Source: Alphaproteobacteria bacterium (GTDB lineage Bacteria > Pseudomonadota > Alphaproteobacteria > Micropepsales > Micropepsaceae). From it: a stretch of 5,743 nucleotides of DNA. Where the stretch lies: NCBI GenBank assembly GCA_015654715.1, contig JAATGK010000469.1:1-5743 (forward strand), read 5' to 3'. The notes beneath the pieces are model-generated. The model was not told the origin of the DNA, made no database searches, and was given only the letters and a program-made list of their open reading frames with translations. The position numbers were made by a program, and so were the translations under genes. Shown here in pieces: positions 5,585 to 5,743 of this stretch. Within the stretch, counting starts at the first letter, position 1. Each line of letters begins with the position of its first letter.

Positions 5585-5743
5585 ATGAATCTCTTAACCG
5601 GCAGCAACGATCTCGGCACCCTCGGGCTGGGATTGCTAATCGCGGGCGCGGCAGCGGGCCTTTTCGGCGGCATTCTGGGCCGCGGCGCCGGCCTGATCCT
5701 GGTATCAGCGCTGTTCCTGGTGGCACGGTCGGCGGGGATCGGA
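5585..5743 (+). CDS. TauE/SafE-type membrane permease, N-terminal fragment cut by window edge
   Basis: An open frame runs from ATG 5585 to the right edge, giving 53 residues with no stop. AGCGGGA lies a few bases upstream as a modest ribosome binding site. The sequence holds a long hydrophobic, Gly/Ala-rich stretch: LGLLIAGAAAGLFGGILG, then RGAGLILVSALFLVA. This matches the first repeat of TauE/SafE (DUF81) permeases, where a first helix is followed by G(V/I)GGG.L.VP. These inner-membrane proteins move sulfur-containing anions such as sulfite or sulfoacetate; the substrate here cannot be told. Two signature positions differ: GVGGG reads GRGAG, and VP reads VS. It is divergent from the DUF6976-like gene with 69 bp between the starts, so the two may share a control region. 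Only the start is visible, so the family call is moderate. Confidence 0.65.
   Translation, partial: MNLLTGSNDLGTLGLGLLIAGAAAGLFGGILGRGAGLILVSALFLVARSAGIG

Overview
The window is GC-rich, densely packed bacterial DNA. Codon use and the protein families point to an alphaproteobacterium; this is an inference from style and protein resemblance, not from a marker gene. Seven genes or gene pieces are supported besides one insertion-sequence remnant. No rRNA, tRNA, CRISPR array or replication origin was seen.

Left part (1-717): debris of mobile DNA. A decayed IS5-type transposase fragment (minus strand, running off the left edge) abuts the first 130 codons of a tyrosine-recombinase integrase (minus strand, 590-198) that has lost its whole catalytic domain. 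The integrase start faces dusA across a 127-bp spacer holding a perfect 10-bp inverted repeat and short direct repeats. dusA is a known integration target of genomic islands and prophages. The arrangement therefore looks like the fossil end of an island inserted at the 5' end of dusA, with the first dozen or so dusA codons and its expression signals probably supplied by the island.

Middle part (718-3689): dusA (tRNA dihydrouridine synthase, plus strand) converges on a two-gene minus-strand unit. That unit comprises an exported alpha/beta-hydrolase esterase with a Tat-like signal, followed 43 bp later by a 135-aa acidic protein of unknown function whose stop codon overlaps that of dusA. Divergent from the esterase is a 105-aa soluble protein of unknown function.

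Right part (3690-5743): a hairpin with a T-rich flank lies between the 105-aa gene and a secreted 201-aa six-cysteine protein (minus strand) that faintly recalls Ivy-type lysozyme inhibitors. Upstream of that, also on the minus strand, is a 353-aa cytosolic protein that I match from memory to the uncharacterised DUF6976 family. Divergent from it is the start of a TauE/SafE-type membrane permease cut by the right edge.

The genes to the right of dusA look like ordinary chromosomal housekeeping and accessory genes with no obvious shared pathway. I do not see a convincing new multi-gene defence or metabolic system. The most informative feature is the island scar at dusA.
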